From Coniella vitis (taxonomy: Eukaryota; Ascomycota; Sordariomycetes; Diaporthales; Schizoparmaceae), in assembly GCA_011317545.1 (NCBI GenBank), contig WUJK01000004.1:1612001-1676000 (forward strand): a stretch of 64,000 nucleotides of DNA. Direction: 5' to 3'. Below, in pieces: positions 1 through 10,588 of the stretch (positions are counted from its first letter, which is position 1; each line of letters begins with the position of its first letter). Below the pieces are notes generated by a model that saw only the letters and a program-made list of their open reading frames with translations, was not told the DNA's origin and searched no databases. Made by a program: the position numbers and the translations under genes.

Positions 1-632
1 TTTTGTCAGTCGGCCACGTTTTTCTCTTCAACAATGCTTTGACATGTCTTCTCAAGTATAGCCGCAGTAACCTGGAGAGTATCCCTGATTCTTCAAGTGA
101 ATGTAGACGTACCCATTGTAGTCCTTCTCGTTCATGAAACCTGCATGCGGAAACCGAGTCAGTCACACCAGCCGCCATCAAGTCGCCATTACGGTAGAGA
201 ACGGGTGCAGCAAAGCCCCAGCCCACTGCGGCGATATTGCCCCAGGCTGTGGCAGCGCATTCGCACTCAAGGCCGCCCCCAATGGCCGCGCACTTGCCGC
301 GCAATAGCGGAAACAGGCCTGCCAGGGTGCCCTAAAATGCAAAAATGCGCCCCGCCAAGAGGGGCAGCGGCAAGCGAAGCAGCGCCGCGGGGAGCCCGGC
401 CAGCCAAGCCGCTGCCCCTCGTTGCGGTGTCTCAGGCAGCTTCCGCTGTAGTTCGCGACGCACCTTCAAGAGGAGAGAAGCCACCATTCAGGATCAGCTC
501 CAAGTCGCAGAGCTGGCGCTCCGTCAGGACAACGGCCGTCAAAGTCTCGGCCTCAGCGGACAGCTCGGCGTAACGAGGCGCGTCGCGCGCGAGCAGGTCC
601 TTCAGGACACCACCATGGGGAGGGTTCGCCAT
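1..632 (-). CDS. MET3: ATP sulfurylase (sulfate adenylyltransferase), 5' part, runs off the window
   Basis: Catalyses ATP + sulfate to APS + PPi, the first step of sulfate assimilation. Exon 1 (632-464) encodes 56 residues with the family N-terminus (MANPPHGGVLKDLLARD) and the block LCDLELILNGGFSPLEG, both recognised from fungal ATP sulfurylases. A donor GTGCGT at 463 opens a 323-bp intron ending at a CAG acceptor (143-141) with a CTGAC branch sequence just upstream. Exon 2 is only 28 nt (140-113) and encodes the continuing block GFMNEKDYNG. The next donor GTACGT (112-107) opens an intron still open at base 1; a CTGAC branch sequence at about 5-10 suggests its acceptor lies just outside the window. 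The catalytic and C-terminal APS kinase-like domains are not in view. Identity is firm from the N-terminal match. Confidence 0.9.
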
Positions 633-3600
633 TGTATTTGTATAAATAAAGACTGAATGTGGTCGGGGCTCGAGATGTTCGTCTGCTTCGACTGCCGGCA
701 GACGTTGCGTAGCAGAGACGGTCGCTTTGGCTAGGGGAAGGGTTAGGAAGGAGGGAACGAAGACGAGGGTACACGAGGGGCAGAGAGAGAGAGAGAGCGA
801 GCAACGCAGAGGATGGGTGGTGACAGGCGAGACGAGGACGGGTCAGCTTTATGTATCGACAAGTAGACCAACCACACATGCCTCGACTACGAAACCCGGT
901 TCAGGGGAGTGTGCCCACTGTGCTGTGCTTTGCTGAGCTGCGTCGATCCAGGCTATTCTGAATCTGGGGCTCCAGTTGGCCAGGCTGTTTGAGCGCCAGA
1001 CTCCAGCAAGGTTCCTTGTTGGCTCCCCGGTTTCTTTTTATTTGAGGGCCCCCTCATGGCATCGAAGCGAGCGCTTTCTCACTGTGCCAGCAACGGAGTT
1101 CTATGTACGGGGTACGGGGCTCGCACTTGCCCTCTGACTGGGCATGCCTACTCATGCTGTCCAGGGACGACTTGCCAAAGCGGTAGGTGGCATCCATCAG
1201 CAATGGGAATGGCCTCCGTCGTGCAACACCAAGACCAGCTAGGAAGCGCATCGCAAGACGACTCGTGCAGGCACATTTCTAATCCCGGCGCAAAATCGGA
1301 GGGGCTCTGCTTGCGGCGGCCCCAGCCCAGACAGCCTACTAGGCACGCAAATGCTTGGCTTCCTTCTAGAAATTCTTTTGACATCTAGTGCCGAATGACG
1401 TGATCAGGTATCCTTTTGCTGTCTCTTAGCCCAAAAGGTACCCTCTACCGACTTCCGCGCTCACGGCCGCGCCGCGGGAACTAACAGCCGCCGTTGCCAT
1501 TACATAGCACATGGTGGTACTATGAGATAATGCCGCCTAGTAATCTGTACTTCTCTAGCTGCAGCGAATTGCTGGGCGGAATCGATGACAGAGTTGAAGT
1601 CAGAAAAACACAGGACGAATAAAAAACAGAAAAACTTGACCAGCAGCTAGCTCTCACCAGCCTTGTCTGGTTGACCGACCGACTGCCGTGTTGTCCACAG
1701 TGTCAATCTCTGGGAGCGGAGTCGCAACGCTATGGTCCTTGGGGTACGCGGCCTCCTGAAGATTGTAATGATGGGAGACATCAATTTGGCTGCCAGACTG
1801 CTGGACAAAACAAGCCATTGACGGTTCACACCTGCTGGCTTTGTCAATCAATCTGGATTTCTACTCCACCATTCTTAAAGCTGCCCCTGACATTTCCTGG
1901 TCAAGCTGACACCGTACCATGTACCGTTGCAAAGTACATCGGTTGTGTGAATTGTAGCACAACTCCATCTTGTCGTGCTATTCTGTACTCACTGCTTGCT
2001 CGTCGGTGGTAGTACGGTTGCGGCGCACCGTAGACGGATCACCGGGCGAAGACGACTACCCGTCTTCAAGCCACATCTTACTGATTTCAACCCGGAATTC
2101 TCGACCAAGGTCTAAGGCCTTCGGACGCCGAAACGCACCACCACGAACGACAGGACCAACCTGCCCGTCCCGGGTATCACAGCCCTCCACCGCCCTCCAC
2201 AGCCTTCCATAGCCTTGGGACGTAGAAGTTGGTCAAGATGCCTCATATACTGGCTTAGCTTTCGGCCGTTCGGGCAATTGGCACAACCGACAGCGCTGGC
2301 CCGCGCCTAGATGAGGCAGGTCTACCTGCTTTTCAGAGTCTGCTCAATCTGTTACAAGCTGCTACATGGCGTACCTGATACGCTTCGACAGATAAAATGC
2401 AGGCGATCCTTATATGGAACGCCCGAATGCTCACCCTTCGGTTGACGAAGCCAATACGACTACTGTCCATGTCAAATTTGGCTACACACGTATACACAAT
2501 GGGGTGCATGCGTTACACCATGCTGTGCATAGTAGAGTTGTATTCCGCGCAGCTTCTGCGAGTTATCTGTTTATTTTATTTTCTTTATTTTCTTTCTTTC
2601 GGGGGAAAAAAGACGCCCAGTGTTTTCTCCTAGAATGCCACTTATACCTTCGTATTGTATGTGAAGATAATGATGGCGGGAGCATCTGCGTTCGGCTGCT
2701 TGTGTTTTGTCGGTCATGCTGTTCCACGCAATGAGCCGCGCCGCCAGCCCCTGCAAAAAGACAGCCGTCGTCACCAGTCTCAACTTCAGATGGGGCCGTA
2801 AATAGCCAAGCAAGATGGAGCGGGTCTAATCCAATGAAACGATCCAGCAACTTTCGGGTTCAACCGAGAAATAACCCCTAGGCCAGCTACTGCTTCAAGA
2901 CCAACTACGAGGCTGCAAGGCTGACACATGTTTAAGTTAGACTGTGCCATAGTAAACAGTAATTTGGGGCATCCTTGACCAGGGTCTCCAAATCTTTTTT
3001 TGAATGGTGCAGATCAGTAGGTGACGTGGACCATCAATATGTCCCATATGACCCTTGATTTCTGTCCCAATAGTTCGCGTTATTTATGGTATCGCTGTGC
3101 TCAGCAACGATTCTCGAGATGCGTTGACTGGTTTGCTTTGCTACAGAACAACCGAATAGATCTCACCGAGACCTATCCGAAACAACAGTCGTTGAACAAA
3201 GGGCATGCTATATTTCGTTGCTTCTCTTGTGGCTTGACTTTTCTGAACCTATTCACTCGTGCGCGGTGTAATTTCCTGTTACGGATAGACAGCAGTCACA
3301 CCGGTGAACAAGTCCACATGTATAGTCTGGAAAAGGGTGTGTCATCTTGAAAATGGAGTTCTCGCTAGGGTCGTCGTCATTGTACGATGCGTTCAGGTGT
3401 TGAAGGACATACCTGGTGGCAACGTGCTGTATCATTGTCGTATGAGAAGCTAGTCTCCATATTACCTCTGCAAACATATTATGCCGTGTCCACTTGCTGA
3501 AATTGGATCTTAGGACGTCTTATGTTGCGGTGATACTAGACAGGTCCGCATGCGCAGGCTGCTTCTCGCTGTAGACTCTGAATCCCGGCATGGCTACTGG

Positions 3601-4333
3601 AAGCTCAGAGCAACGGAGTCATCCGTCGTGTTTTAGTACGTGAAAGCATAGGAAGTCGAAGTGCGGAGAATGAGAGGACGGTAAGTTCGTACCTAGAGCT
3701 CAATCGACAGGCGCGAAAGATTGTGCTGTTATGCGAATTGCTTTATGGTTGTGACGAGCGAGCCGTAGCTGCCAGCTGCCTACGCGGTTCCTGCTCTCGT
3801 AACTCACAAGCAAACCGCGCCTTCCGCGCTTTAGAATCAATAGCGTTTCGAGTAGGCACCACTTACCAACAGGAGTATTAGGTAATTGTCCACCGAGCAA
3901 TCTTATTTTCTTCACCGTTCTCGTTCCAAGTCGTCTTGCGGCCTCAACATTGCTGCTCTCGCTTATTCTGTTATGTTGCAGTCCATAAGCCAGAAGATGG
4001 GATTACTGCTCTCGCATCGATGTTTGCTAGAATAAGGGCATCTTTATCGTGACACCAAATCTTTCGGCGGCAGCACAGCCGCTTTGGGCATTTTCTGATG
4101 CTTCATTATTGTTTCCTATGCTAATAGTCGTGAATAGACGAGCATCAACGTATCCGACACTTTGACCTGTCGCAGCACGACCCCTTCACGCACACAAGAG
4201 ACCCAGTACCTCTAGACGCAGAACCTGAGCCATCGCTCCTCGGACACGTCGTTGCACGGGGTGGAGTAGCGACTCAGACTCCGACAAAGCGAAGAATTAC
4301 TGCTGGATAATATAGTCGATTATCTGGGCAAGA
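633..4333. other. Gene-poor stretch, MET3 upstream region
   Basis: No coding region can be supported on either strand. The first few hundred bases should hold the MET3 promoter and leader; a GA-repeat (CT on the MET3 sense strand) lies at about 781-797. I did not find a convincing Cys3/MetR-type binding palindrome by eye. The remaining ORFs are short, lack recognisable motifs and have no splice-linked continuation. Confidence 0.5.
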
Positions 4334-4510
4334 TCATGCTTGATTGGTTCTGTTTGCACCAGAGATGCCAATGCCATGATAATTGGCTCCTTGTACCGCC
4401 AATCCTTTGAAGAATTTTCCGGCCAATAGGGCTGCTCTGGCGGGCGTGCTCGGAATGGTAGCTCGAAACGCCAGGAAAAATATTAGAAAGAGCCTCAAGA
4501 ATTCCAGCAT
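4334..4510 (-). CDS. Possible small secreted peptide (58 aa), doubtful
   Basis: An uninterrupted 58-codon ORF begins with a good signal-peptide shape: Met-Leu-Glu, then a run of Phe/Leu/Ile up to about residue 16, then a small-residue region (ATIPSTPARA). The mature part is Gly/Ala/Asn-rich, ends in NRTNQA and contains one N-glycosylation sequon (NRT). No cysteines are present, unlike most fungal effectors. I recognise no family. The other two frames of this stretch are also fairly open, so it may be chance. Confidence 0.2.
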   Translation of the reverse strand: MLEFLRLFLIFFLAFRATIPSTPARAALLAGKFFKGLAVQGANYHGIGISGANRTNQA

Positions 4511-5373
4511 GCCAATTCATTGTGGATGCTTTTGGCTTTTGTGCGACGCTGGCAAAACAGTTATAAAGCCACAAAGAGGAACGAGAATGCGAGCACTCCC
4601 ATGGCTTTTGGATTGTGCCGTACAGAGCCGAAGTCAGGATACATGATACCCTTCGTGCGGTACACTGTTCACTAACGAAACGGGAGTTGCTGTAGAGATT
4701 GAGGTGTATCGGGGTGTGTGCGGTGTTATCTCATGGTTTCATAGGAGCGGCTCCTATGAAATAAATCCGGGCTCTCGGAGAAAAGCTTAACCTCCGGCAG
4801 CAAGGCAGGCTCCCGCGCCTGGTGGGAACATTTAAACAGCCCGCGAAAATAGGCTCGGATGATCTTGCAATTCCGAACAAGTCAACTCCACTGTTTGAGT
4901 CTCCTTGACTCCCGCCTTCGTGTCTCGTCTCGATATGGGGGGCTCCCCGCAATAGAGGGGTAACGAGCAACAAGAGGGGCTATTTGCGCGTCGAGGACTG
5001 GGTGCGTACTACGCCCCACAATCACTTCACATGTGCCCACAGGGGTGACCCGTAAGGGTCATAGCTCTGTCCTCGTTAGCTGCTCGGCTACTCATTTGTC
5101 ATGCTGATGAGATCTGTGGTTGATCAATCCACTACCGTACAATGTGCCGGTATCCAGCATATGCCATGAAAACTTAGAAATACTGTTTCCAAGATGCGAG
5201 AAAGCTCGGAGACTTGCCCTTTCCTCGACATTTTCCAGTTGGAATCTAACGTATGGAATAGCTTCACGAAGATTCGGGTCTGACTTCAATCACACTACAT
5301 ATCGGTAATCATCTACTCGTCTCTCAGCCTCGAGCCCAATTCCGCTCAAACACACAAGGGTATTGAAAGAGCC
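4511..5373. other. Intergenic region upstream of the intradiol dioxygenase
   Basis: No gene is supported here. The last 80 bases before 5374 should include the leader of the dioxygenase gene; I see no distinctive operator. Confidence 0.4.
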
Positions 5374-6608
5374 ATGGCGTCCCCAGGAGAGGTACAGACA
5401 CCAGAACTGCTGGATTTGACCATTGACAACATCACACCCAATACGATTCGAATCAACAACCAAACCAAGAATGCACGTCTCAAATACATCATGGACCGGC
5501 TGGTCACCCACTTGCACGACTTTGCGCGTGAGACGCGGTTGAGCACAGAAGAGTGGATGTTGGCGTTGAACTTTCTTGTTCAGACGGGGCAGATATCGAG
5601 TGATGTTCGACATGTAAGTTTTATTCAGGATCGAAATATCATGAAAGGGCTCTGGGAGGTCGGAGAACAAGTCTTGGAAGCCGTGTTGAAGACAATTGTT
5701 CCCACAGGCTGGGGATTTCTGACCTGTATGACCCATTGTTGATTGATATATCCTTATACACATACAAGGAGTTCATCCTCCTTTCAGACGTCCTCGGCCT
5801 CTCTCTCCTGGTCGACAACATCAACCACCCCAAACCCCCGCACAGCACCGAGGGTTCCGTCCTAGGCCCTTTCCACACACACGACGCGCCCACAATCCAG
5901 AACGGAGCAAGCATGACTTCCGACCCGGAAGGCGAACCCATGCTCGCGCTGTGTACCGTCAAGGACACGGCGGGAAACCCCATCTCCGGGGTGCATGTGG
6001 ATATTTGGGAGACGGACAGCAGCGGCCACTATGACGTGCAGCACTCGAGCCGCGAGGAACCCTCGGAGCGCTGCGTCATGATCACGGATGAAGAGGGACG
6101 CTTTAATTTCAAAGGCATCAAGCCTGTTAGTTACCCGATTCCGCATGATGGTCCTGTGGGGAAGTTGCTTGAGCTGCTCGGGCGGCACTGCTGGCGTCCT
6201 GCGCATGTGCACTTCATGTTTGAGAAGGAGGGCTGGGATCATTTAATCACGTAAGTTCACTGCGTGGGAGCTGGTTCGGCAGCGGTGTAGAAGAATTGAA
6301 GAATTGCTAACATTTGCGGGCTTTCTTCGAAATCTAGCGCCTTGTACTTGCGTGGAGACCCATATGAGAAGTCTGATGCTGTCTTCGGTGTCAAGAAAAG
6401 TCTAGTCGTTGATCTTGACAAGGTTGACAAGAAGACCGCTGAGGAATACGATATTCCAGAGGGTAGCTGGCTTCTGAAACAGGATTTCGTTCTGATTACA
6501 CAGAAGGAAAGCCTGGAATTGCGCGACAAACTTACTGCCGAAGAACTCGAGAAGCTTGGATTGAATATGAAGCTGGTAGACCATCTTCCTGTACCAGACG
6601 TCGATTAA
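5374..6608 (+). CDS. Intradiol ring-cleavage dioxygenase (catechol/hydroxyquinol 1,2-dioxygenase type)
   Basis: Non-haem Fe(III) enzyme that opens catechol-type rings between the two hydroxyls, feeding aromatic breakdown into the 3-oxoadipate route. Three exons: 5374-5613, 5769-6250 and 6338-6608 (330 aa), with donors GTAAGT at 5614 and 6251. Residues 1-100 form the helical N-terminal domain of the dimeric fungal/bacterial enzymes. The catalytic domain shows all expected iron ligands: Tyr168 (SSGHYD), Tyr202 (SYPIP), His226 and His228 (RPAHVHF), plus the conserved arginine of GRFNF at 191. Full length for the family. The exact substrate cannot be told from sequence; the domain order resembles the hydroxyquinol branch. 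No other aromatic-degradation gene is adjacent, so it does not sit in an obvious cluster. Confidence 0.92.
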
Positions 6609-7053
6609 GCAAGCCTATCGTATGGCGTCTAGACCTGGCTCTGTACCCGAACATTGAAGGTTGCGAAAGTGGACATTCGAGACAAGTACTTAGCTCACTT
6701 TCGTGGTGGGTTGGCTTAGAAGCACTGAACGGCCTCAGCCTTCACTTCAAAATGAATACCCTCGAATCTGCAGTGATCCACCATTGCCAAGTACAAATGC
6801 TACTCACGGCCCGATGCGCGCTCAAATATCTCCCATAAAAGCAAATGAGGCGCCATGAGTATACAGAAAGCTCAACCCACCCGAAGACGAGTAACTGTGC
6901 ATGCTTTTGGCGCTGGCTATAGAGTGCCAGATGCCCAGAGCATCTGTCAACGGTCGTAATCTTTGAGCAATTGGCGAGCAGAACTGTTGTTCATGATTAA
7001 CAATCAGCTCCACGAGCCGAGAAGCGAAAAGCCGCCGTGGATCTTTCACCACT
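6609..7053. other. Convergent intergenic region
   Basis: Lies between the 3' ends of the dioxygenase and Trm44 genes. No gene or RNA is seen; it should contain both 3' UTRs and polyadenylation sites. Confidence 0.5.
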
Positions 7054-8580
7054 TCAATGGCCACGAGCAGAAGCCCTGAACAATTTGACAACATTCTCGT
7101 AATACCCACCAGTGCCGCCATGTTTGTATAAAAGGCACTGTAAGTCCAGTTCCTCAGCGGAGGCAAGACGCCGTCCTAGGATCGCCATATTGCGAGTTGA
7201 TGGTATACGCAAAATTTCTTTCTCCACCTCCCAGCCGCAATCCTCTGCGATCTCGCTGACCCAAGCGCAGAGCGAATTGTAGGTTGAATGCGAGGCTGTC
7301 TTATCTTTCGGTGGAGGCGCCCGCCATCTGTCACCGCCGAGGTTATGACTGCAACAGGGTATCATCATAAATGGACATTCCGAAAGCTTGGCCAGAATAG
7401 GCGTCCAAGGCGTGAGCTCATCTGCATGATTTGATATAATGAAGGTGCCCTTTGGGAAAACACCATCATGCGTTTGACCAGATTGTATTTTCAGGCCGCT
7501 GTTGCTTGCCCTGTTCACAGTCACGGCGGGAAGCAGGACATGGACTTTTAAGGAATCCTGTACTTGACGACCCCCTGCAAGGGAGCGCACAGAAACCTCC
7601 GTATTGTACTTGGCCCAAGACCTTCGCGCCCTCGCATCGAAGCCCCAGCCTGCGTAGTTTTCACAATTTAGGATATAGACCAAGAGGCCGTTACCGCACC
7701 CAATGTCGACAAAGCCAGGAAATTCAGATTCCTTGTACATCTCCCTCCACAACTCTATGAGGAAGGCAGCGATGCACAGGTCCTCAAAAACGTGCTTTGC
7801 AGGGTCTGTCACCTCCTCCCATCCCTGGACGAGAGTCTTGCTGTATTTGAGCTTCAGGTCCGCGTAGGTGGTTTGCAACGACGCCTGTGGCACTAGCACA
7901 TCGTGTATGACCCGCTTCTTGTAGCCCACAATCTGACCCTGGCCATGTTTGTGAAGGACTCTTAGCAAGTGCAGCGCTGTTCTTGTAAGCTTCTCGGTTT
8001 TGACGTAGGAGTCGAAGAACATGTAATGCGTAGACACAGTTCCCTTGTCATCAGCTGGGCTCCAGTCATGCAGGAAAGCGATGCCTTGCACGGGCGGGTG
8101 GTAGAATGGAACATCCTCAGCAGATTGTACGTGTGGCAGGTAAATGATGAGAGACCGCTGGGTGCCCTCAGGCGTCGTGCCTGAATAAAAAACGCAACTC
8201 TGCTCCAGGGCCTTATCGCGAAGCTCATTACGGGGGATCATTCTGCGGACAAGCAGTCTTGTCATGTCCAAATCTTTGAAGCTGGGCATCGGCGGTCGTT
8301 GGGGGCTTGACGTGGAGGCTGAGGCGCCAGTATTTGCTGAGCCATCGCAGTCAAGCAGGACATCCGCTCTGAACAGCCACGATGAATTGATGTTTGGATT
8401 TTTGATGAGGTTCAACATCACCCGCTCAAAAATATCGGCGTTGAAGCCGCACTCGTGCTTGAAACAAGGGGTCCATATTGGCGAGGCATCAACTCCATCT
8501 TCATGCTTCTCGAGGATTTGGACCGAGGTAGCGGCCGCCTGGTTGTCGGGCTCACCAAGGTCGACAGGCTCGAAAGGCAT
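7054..8580 (-). CDS. TRM44: tRNA (uracil-O(2)-)-methyltransferase Trm44
   Basis: AdoMet-dependent enzyme that 2'-O-methylates U44 of certain tRNAs (tRNA-Ser in yeast) in the cytosol. Single-exon ORF of 508 codons. The AdoMet-binding motif I is FVDIGCGNGLLVYIL at about residues 290-304, followed by GWGFDARARRSW. Further downstream are the Trm44 signature segments SNHADELTPWTPILA and MIPCCSHNLGGDRW, known from the yeast protein. Length is close to the yeast enzyme (about 570 aa). It shares a roughly 600-bp divergent upstream region with an eIF1 gene, so the two translation-related genes could be co-regulated; that is inference. The start at 8580 is the first ATG in frame, with no upstream coding signal. 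Confidence 0.93.
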   Translation of the reverse strand: MPFEPVDLGEPDNQAAATSVQILEKHEDGVDASPIWTPCFKHECGFNADIFERVMLNLIKNPNINSSWLFRADVLLDCDGSANTGASASTSSPQRPPMPSFKDLDMTRLLVRRMIPRNELRDKALEQSCVFYSGTTPEGTQRSLIIYLPHVQSAEDVPFYHPPVQGIAFLHDWSPADDKGTVSTHYMFFDSYVKTEKLTRTALHLLRVLHKHGQGQIVGYKKRVIHDVLVPQASLQTTYADLKLKYSKTLVQGWEEVTDPAKHVFEDLCIAAFLIELWREMYKESEFPGFVDIGCGNGLLVYILNCENYAGWGFDARARRSWAKYNTEVSVRSLAGGRQVQDSLKVHVLLPAVTVNRASNSGLKIQSGQTHDGVFPKGTFIISNHADELTPWTPILAKLSECPFMMIPCCSHNLGGDRWRAPPPKDKTASHSTYNSLCAWVSEIAEDCGWEVEKEILRIPSTRNMAILGRRLASAEELDLQCLLYKHGGTGGYYENVVKLFRASARGH

Positions 8581-9184
8581 GTCTTGACCCGTGGTTGAGC
8601 AGGCGGAAGAGGTAGTGATAGGTATGGAGAGGCGGTGGGTGTTGATAATGTATTGGTTCTAGACGATTCTTAGATTCAGTAGGGGTTGAACTGAAAAGGG
8701 CTGCTGCAAGCGTCGCATGCCACTCACTGGCGGGTGCAAGTATCTAGGTACCGTACCTAGGTACAAAGCTGCATGTGCTGCTCAGCTCCCTTTGGGCTCG
8801 CTGCTACCCATTCTTGGGACGCACAGGCCATTTGCAGGCTTTATCGCGCTGGCCTGTGCAAAGCCAGCCAAAAGCCAACAGCTGCGTGGTCCCTTCCCTT
8901 TCACTTCCCCTTATGTTAGTCAGCTAGCTGCGTTCAACCGGGCCCCCCCGTCGGACACCCCGCTTCCTCGCCTCCTTGTGCGAACAATAAAACCGCTGTG
9001 GCATCACACATCGCGCCTCTGCTCTCTCCCCTCCAACACACTACCAACAACTGATATCCACTTTCTTCCGCCCTGCGCTTCACGACTTTAGCCCTATCAC
9101 AATCAACAACTCTCCTCGCAGCTTTCATTCCCAGAAACATATTCCCCATCAGTGAGACGTCCCTGGAGCCGTCCGTCGCTGCCT
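8581..9184. promoter_or_regulatory. Divergent promoter between TRM44 and eIF1
   Basis: This 604-bp region separates two head-to-head genes and holds their leaders and promoters. A perfect 8-bp inverted repeat with a 1-nt spacer (CTAGGTAC-C-GTACCTAG) sits at 8744-8760. A pyrimidine-rich stretch at about 8990-9140 precedes the eIF1 start, as is common for strongly expressed fungal genes. Confidence 0.45.
8744..8760. repeat. Perfect 8-bp inverted repeat CTAGGTAC/GTACCTAG
   Basis: The two arms are exact reverse complements around one C. Related GGTAC/TACC palindromes recur upstream of the flippase gene near 47.5 kb. Protein-binding function is unproven. Confidence 0.6.
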
Positions 9185-10014
9185 ATGTCAATCGAAAACA
9201 ACAAGGACCTTGGTAAGTGCGGCTGAACGCGACGCCCCACCTATGAACCTCATCACCACCTGCCTCTTAGATGACCAAGCGCTTACAGTGGCTTTACCGC
9301 GCAGTTCCCTCCGCCGATGTGGCCGACGGTCAGATAGGAAAGGAACAACCAGCCCAGGTCGCTGAGGGCAACCTCAAAGACTCTGGCAAGAAACTGAAGG
9401 CATCCAAGGCCGACGACGCCAAGAAACAAAAGCCAGCCAAGTCCGCTGACGCGGGTGAGGTCATTGAGAACCTCCGTTCTTTTGGTAAGCAGCACACCAT
9501 GTCTTGCTTGGTCTTGACCATCTAGGGCTTCTCGCGCTAATCACTTATCTGTGTGCAGATCCTTTCGCCGAGGTCGACGAAGACGACGGAGAAGGCGAGA
9601 AGAAGGCCACCAAGGTTGCTGAAAAGATTGAGATCCGTATCCAACGTAGGTGTTGCAAATCTCAATGCTCTTCCTTTCCAACCACCGTCGCGCATCTGAT
9701 TCCTGGTTCCGCGGCATTCTTAAACCAGCAATCACTGACCAAAGACCACTGCAGAGCGCAATGGACGCAAGACCTTGACCACGGTCACCAACATTCCCAA
9801 GAAGTGGAACCTGAAGAAGATTTGCAAGCAGGCCAAGAAGCGGTACAACTGCAATGGCACCGTCATTGAAGATGAGGAGCACGGACAGGTGATCCAACTT
9901 CAGGGCGATCAGCGCAACAACATGCACGACTTCCTCTGCGGAGAAATCACAAATGACGAGAAGACCACCGGCCTTGGTTTTAACAAGGACATGGTCCGCG
10001 TCCACGGTTTCTAA
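9185..10014 (+). CDS. SUI1: Translation initiation factor eIF1 (SUI1 domain) with an extended N-terminus
   Basis: eIF1 binds the 40S subunit near the P site and enforces start-codon selection. Four exons: 9185-9212, 9305-9484, 9559-9645 and 9755-10014 (184 aa). The SUI1 core is clear: IRIQQRNGRKTLTTV, CNGTVIED, GQVIQLQGDQR and a C-terminal VHGF. Exon 1 encodes MSIENNKDL and exon 2 encodes about 60 Lys/Ala/Asp-rich residues ending VIENLRSF, just before DPFAEVDED. Both ends of exon 2 are in phase 1 and its length is 180 nt, so skipping it joins MSIENNKDL directly to DPFAEV and yields a 124-aa protein near the usual eIF1 length. Another ATG at 9271 could start a form reading into exon 2. The segment IPKKWNLKKICKQAKK is more divergent than in typical fungal eIF1, so this may be a paralogue. 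Confidence 0.88.
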
Positions 10015-10588
10015 GGGCCTGCATGTAACGCCGACCCCATGTTGAAGCACATTACGGCAGAGGCGACTGGACATAGACAAATGACTTGTGCGCCGATGAT
10101 GGGGTCACGCCTCATCTTCATGTCGCCGAAGGTGTTTCAAAAGAGATTGAGACATGTTCTTGGATCATGGGGTCTTACATGATGTGACCCGGGTTGCCGA
10201 CGAAACAAGATATGGAGCGTTTTGCGAAGTCCACAGATTCTCCCTGGAACTGTGTCAGGAAGCGATTTGTTTACGCCCAATGCTTAATCAGAGGCAAATG
10301 CAGACCCTTGCTACAGCTATTTGTTAGTGGAACCGGAGGCAGACGAGAATTTGCATTCATCCAATACAATGGCAGACACTCCCTTAACCTGTTGGTTAAT
10401 ATGTGGCTGATCTGCAGATTTGTGACGTTCATGACGAGCTTTTGAAAAAGTGATAACGAAAACACTGCAGACAAGTAACTTCTCCTGTTCGATATGCTTA
10501 TATAATGCATTGAGGGTATCCTAAAACAAATCGTAGACATCGTTTACATGCAACCAAGAACACACAGTCTGTTGTTCTCTCTTTGCCC
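10015..10588. other. Convergent intergenic region
   Basis: Lies between the 3' ends of eIF1 and Eos1. Nothing beyond expected 3' UTRs is seen. Confidence 0.4.
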
